Shown piece by piece: positions 61,072 through 64,000 of a stretch of 64,000 nt of DNA (position 1 is its first letter; each line of letters opens with the position of its first letter). The notes under the pieces were generated by a model. It searched no databases. It was not told where the DNA came from and saw only the letters and a list, made by a program, of their open reading frames with translations. The DNA is from JABDMH01 sp050298535 (GTDB taxonomy: Bacteria > Bacteroidota > Bacteroidia > Chitinophagales > Saprospiraceae). Made by a program: the position numbers and the translations under genes. The DNA is taken from positions 310,001 to 374,000 of the forward strand of contig JBNKUI010000105.1 in the NCBI GenBank assembly GCA_050298535.1. The letters are read 5' to 3'.

Positions 61072-62815
61072 TCAAATGTTGTGTACCCACCTGCATACTT
61101 AAGAAGTACGTACCTGCTGTCAAATCCGATATGTCTATTGATCTAAGATCACCAACTTGTGTGGTCTTAACAACCTGACCTTTTAGATCATAAATCTGCA
61201 CATTTCTGCCTATCTGTGCCGGATCAAAATCCGACTTAATGGCAAGTATTCCCCGGGTTGGATTTGGAAATAATGTAAATGTTCCTCCAAAATCTGTCAG
61301 CACAACAGATGTGACCAATTCGATAGTCTGTGTATCAGATCGTTCCAAACATCCATTAGCATCCAGGACCTCAAGGATATAATCACCTGCATTGGCATCT
61401 ACCAAATCTTCAACCACATCCACCGTCTGAGTATCGCCCACCCACTCAAAGGTGTATGTTCCAGTACCTCCCATTACACTGACAAAGACAGCTCCTGATC
61501 CCGAACCATCATCACTTTTTGTACTGTCGATCTGGATTTGTATAGGGTCTGGTTCATTAATCACGATACTGATAGATGACGCACAACCTTCGGCATCCGT
61601 CACAGTAACCTCATAAGTGCCAGAAAGCAGATTGCTTAATGCACCGGTAAAGTCCCCACCTTCCCAATCAAATGTTAGAGGTTCTGTACCACCAGAAACC
61701 TCCAGGCTGAAGGAGCCCGTGGAATCTCCTGCGCAAAGAGGCTCAGTGACACTTTCTGTGATAGACAAAGAGCAAGAGATACTATCAATAGAAACACTAG
61801 CCATGGACATACAACCCTTGGCATCGGTAAGCGTAATGTCATAGACCCCCGGGCTCTTATCCATAATCATACTAGTAGTATCCCCTGATGACCATTCGTA
61901 CATATATGGTATGGTGCCACCCGTCACTTCAACAGAAGCTGTACCATCATTCGCACCCACCATCGATTCTCCGGTTGAAAAAGTACTGATAATGATTTCA
62001 TCGGGTTCGGTAACTTCTGCGGTAGCTAATTCTGTACAATTATTAGCGTCCTGGACGGATAAGGTGTAGGTGCCGGCGATTAAGTTTCCCGGATCTTCCG
62101 TTGAACCAATGCCAGTGTCCCAGAAATATGACAACATTCCTGTGCCACCACTGGCTGAAATATTGATAGATCCATCTGCCTCCCCAAAGCAGCTGACAGA
62201 AGAAATCCCATCGATCATGATCTGTATGGGTGGGGGTTCATCCACTATGACTTCACCCATGATATCACAACCCTCCGCGTCGGATGCCATAAAAGTATAC
62301 GTTCCAGGTGACAGACCGGTGATACTAGCCGTGGTTGCTCCATTAGACCACAGGTATGTCAGGCTTCCGTTGGCCCCTGTTACATTAGCATCGGCGCTTC
62401 CATCATCAGCTCCCGTGCAGGTCACATCCGTTGCTTGGGCATCATGCTGCAATGCACACTCTACAGCAGCATTGATCGTAAAGCACTCCTCACAGGTCCA
62501 TTCTTCTCCCTCACATCCATTGGGACCGCTCCACACCGAACCATTAAATTCACCTGTGGGAGCATCTTCGGGTATAGACAGCATTCCGGACATCGTCGTG
62601 GCATTCTGGACTTCCACATCCGAGAGATTGTATGCCTCACCCGATACAACAATACGAGCACACGTCGTAGTACCTTGTGTAAACGTAGTACCGACACCTG
62701 TAATCGTGACTGTAAAAGAAGATCCTTGTTCGCCTGAAGAAGGGGAAAAACTTATTTGTGCTATACTTATGAGAGAGAATGAAAGAAGTACAAATAACAA
62801 TCCAAAACGCTGCAT
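61049..62815 (-). CDS. Secreted SprB-repeat protein with T9SS C-terminal sorting domain
   Basis: 588-residue surface or secreted protein. The signal peptide ends at SIAQ (residue 19). An immunoglobulin/TIG-like domain (about 20-115) is followed by about five degenerate SprB-type repeats (about 115-490), each with a GG-T-x-P-Y/L-F/Y-W-S/D core and a GTY-x2-V/T-x-DA-x-GC end, for example SPGTYTFMASDAEGCD. The last 80 residues form a T9SS type A sorting domain (FTLFPNPTRGILAIKSD). SprB in Flavobacterium is a gliding adhesin; this shorter protein is more likely a fixed adhesin or matrix protein. It lies between two O-antigen-ligase-like genes. Confidence 0.9.
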   Translation of the reverse strand: MQRFGLLFVLLSFSLISIAQISFSPSSGEQGSSFTVTITGVGTTFTQGTTTCARIVVSGEAYNLSDVEVQNATTMSGMLSIPEDAPTGEFNGSVWSGPNGCEGEEWTCEECFTINAAVECALQHDAQATDVTCTGADDGSADANVTGANGSLTYLWSNGATTASITGLSPGTYTFMASDAEGCDIMGEVIVDEPPPIQIMIDGISSVSCFGEADGSINISASGGTGMLSYFWDTGIGSTEDPGNLIAGTYTLSVQDANNCTELATAEVTEPDEIIISTFSTGESMVGANDGTASVEVTGGTIPYMYEWSSGDTTSMIMDKSPGVYDITLTDAKGCMSMASVSIDSISCSLSITESVTEPLCAGDSTGSFSLEVSGGTEPLTFDWEGGDFTGALSNLLSGTYEVTVTDAEGCASSISIVINEPDPIQIQIDSTKSDDGSGSGAVFVSVMGGTGTYTFEWVGDTQTVDVVEDLVDANAGDYILEVLDANGCLERSDTQTIELVTSVVLTDFGGTFTLFPNPTRGILAIKSDFDPAQIGRNVQIYDLKGQVVKTTQVGDLRSIDISDLTAGTYFLSMQVGTQHLTTRVIKQ

Positions 62816-62897
62816 AATATTTCATTTATAGCAATGCGTGGATCTATTGGTGCTTCTAAATTATATTTTTTTTCGAATAGAATGCCATAGATCTTGA

Positions 62898-64000
62898 CTA
62901 ATCCTTCTTCATCTTTGTCAATTCACGGATAAATTCTTTCTTTTTAGAAGATTCAGTCGGCACCTCCTCTACTATTGTCAAAGCCTCTGTAATCTGTCCC
63001 AATTGAGATAGACAATATGCTTTGTTAAAAAGTGCGTCTTCAAACCTTGGATTGATGCGAATAGCTTCGTCAAAGAATGGAAGCGCATCTTTAAAGTGCC
63101 CGGATTCCACCCTAATGGTGCCTATATTGTTGATAGTGTGGAAGTGATAGGGGTGATCGGTATGTGCACTCAAAAAGGCATCTAATGCATTCGCCTGATC
63201 TCCCATGTTATATAGTGCAAGTCCTCTGTAAAAGTCTACGGGTACCGCTGCCGGAGTCAAATTATTGAAGACATTCTTGGCACCTATAGAAGAGGTGAGC
63301 AGTGTTGGCCAATTTCCCTTAACCTGTGCCTGCAACATTTTTACACAGCTAACCTCTGCCTGATATCGCATGATCCCAACCACCACTCCCAACAGGTTTA
63401 TGAGCATCAGGAAGATAAAATACCCTTTACCTACCCTTAACAAATCCCGAGCCTTAGGATCATAGTAAAGAGAAGTCATCGACAAATAAAGACCAAACAT
63501 TATCAAAAATTCGGGTCGCTCTCTGGGAAAGTCGATCATAGATAAAATGAGAATACCTATAAGTCCTCCCGTCAGGCAATGTTTGGACCACTGGGTAGCA
63601 TTTGAGAGAAAGATATAAGCTAATCCCATGAAGAATATAGCCAAATAAAAGAGTAAACCTGGTACCCCCAACTCAGCGAGTACTTCCAAAAAATCATTAT
63701 GAGCCCTTGTAAACACTACATCCTGATCCTGCATCCGGTACGAACCCGCTACACTATGACGAGCGAATTCTGTCTTCCAATTGCCTGCTCCCACTCCCAA
63801 CCAGGGATTATCCTTAATCAACAGACCTGTCTTATACCAAACCAATCTTCGCTCACTCGCTGTTTGTGAAGAAAGATAGGTGGCAGGATTAAGTCTTTGT
63901 CTCAAGTCTTCCTGCTGAAGCAGCAAAAACATGACACTAACAGATAGTATCACGCCGGCAATAATTTGCTTCCTGTAGTTTCTTAGGCTGGCGATAGATA
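62898..64000 (-). CDS. O-antigen ligase family protein with C-terminal TPR repeats (5' end outside window)
   Basis: The frame is open past 64000, so only the last 366 codons or so are visible; a GTG at 63953 is an internal codon, not the likely start. The visible Wzy_C domain has LGVGAGNWKTEFARHSV and the loop RAHNDFLEVLAELGVPGL, followed by about four membrane segments. A periplasmic TPR-like region (about the last 130 residues) contains FYRGLALYNMGDQANALDAF and ALPFFDEAIRINPRFEDALF. The TPR tail is absent from the other ligase at 59761, so the two are distinct paralogues, perhaps with different acceptors. Confidence 0.87.
   Translation of the reverse strand, partial: SIASLRNYRKQIIAGVILSVSVMFLLLQQEDLRQRLNPATYLSSQTASERRLVWYKTGLLIKDNPWLGVGAGNWKTEFARHSVAGSYRMQDQDVVFTRAHNDFLEVLAELGVPGLLFYLAIFFMGLAYIFLSNATQWSKHCLTGGLIGILILSMIDFPRERPEFLIMFGLYLSMTSLYYDPKARDLLRVGKGYFIFLMLINLLGVVVGIMRYQAEVSCVKMLQAQVKGNWPTLLTSSIGAKNVFNNLTPAAVPVDFYRGLALYNMGDQANALDAFLSAHTDHPYHFHTINNIGTIRVESGHFKDALPFFDEAIRINPRFEDALFNKAYCLSQLGQITEALTIVEEVPTESSKKKEFIRELTKMKKD

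Noticed and set aside
62070..62831. 253-codon open frame opposite the SprB-repeat gene
   Set aside because: Antisense to a repetitive Gly/Ser/Thr-rich gene with clear signal peptide and sorting domain; composition explains the lack of stops.
1..64000. CRISPR arrays, insertion sequences, prophage
   Set aside because: No regularly spaced repeats, transposase, integrase or phage structural gene was seen on either strand.

Overview
This 64 kb window is a chromosomal stretch from a member of the Bacteroidota, most likely an environmental Saprospiria- or Cytophagia-like lineage. I infer this from two proteins with C-terminal type IX secretion (T9SS) sorting domains, SprB-type repeats, an exported GH3/serine-hydrolase fusion, Tat-exported sugar enzymes, DUF2723 and TMTC-like membrane glycosyltransferases, and a textbook Bacteroidota promoter (TTG, about 20 bp, TATATTTG) ahead of a tRNA gene. 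Coding density is high, many adjacent genes overlap by 1-23 bases, and I see no insertion sequence, phage gene, CRISPR array or rRNA. Both ends cut genes: ligD on the left and an O-antigen-ligase/TPR gene on the right.

Layout. 1-3146: bacterial end joining (LigD, Ku). 3341-6024: two-subunit molybdenum hydroxylase with a Tat leader. 6081-10159 (minus): a run of four touching genes (GT35-like glucan enzyme, LpxD-like acyltransferase, acylphosphatase, hydrolase-OsmC fusion). 10160-10816: the only long stretch without a gene. 10817-15237: secreted PQQ-type sugar dehydrogenase, polyphosphate glucokinase, two cyclophilin lipoproteins and a conserved unknown. 15327-21476 (minus): LolCE-like permease, GH3/serine-hydrolase fusion, TMTC-like TPR protein. 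21655-25483: MscS channel, AraC regulator, transglutaminase-like protein. 25600-30946 (minus): ROK kinase, ABC ATPase, FtsX permease with a His/Asp-rich loop, exported CxxC protein, MnmG. 31080-37613: MATE transporter, M28 peptidase, RpiB, DUF2723 protein. 37865-39036: a 49-residue membrane peptide overlapping an RluA-type pseudouridine synthase, then a rhamnose mutarotase. 39158-46089: a Tat-exported TIM-barrel isomerase diverging from a five-gene run of exported proteins (ApbE, YceI, SUMF1-like, Gfo/Idh oxidoreductase, sialate acetylesterase). 46231-52851: acyl-CoA ligase, class III aminotransferase, YgjP-like protease, NhaC antiporter, HAD phosphatase, GNAT. 52869-53052: a complete tRNA-Val unit (promoter, gene, terminator). 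53109-57432: second, DnaE2-like Pol III alpha diverging from a GxxExxY protein and a LexA-like XRE-S24 repressor. 57453-64000: SAM methyltransferase, B12-type radical SAM enzyme, two O-antigen-ligase-family proteins and a T9SS SprB-repeat protein between them.

Themes are envelope and surface building (LpxD, LolCE-like, O-antigen ligases, T9SS cargo, GT-C enzymes), storage and sugar metabolism (GT35-like, polyphosphate glucokinase, ROK kinase, Gfo/Idh) and DNA damage tolerance (LigD-Ku, DnaE2-like with LexA-like repressor). The most unusual points are: a GT35-like enzyme with Thr where glycogen phosphorylase carries its PLP lysine; a GxxExxY protein that has lost its signature Glu and most of its nuclease motif, sitting in the DnaE2/repressor locus; an ABC/FtsX system with a tandemly duplicated His/Asp-rich loop and a CxxC partner; and a small membrane-peptide gene behind a perfect 9-bp inverted repeat. 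Functions are inferred from sequence motifs read by eye; no database search was run.
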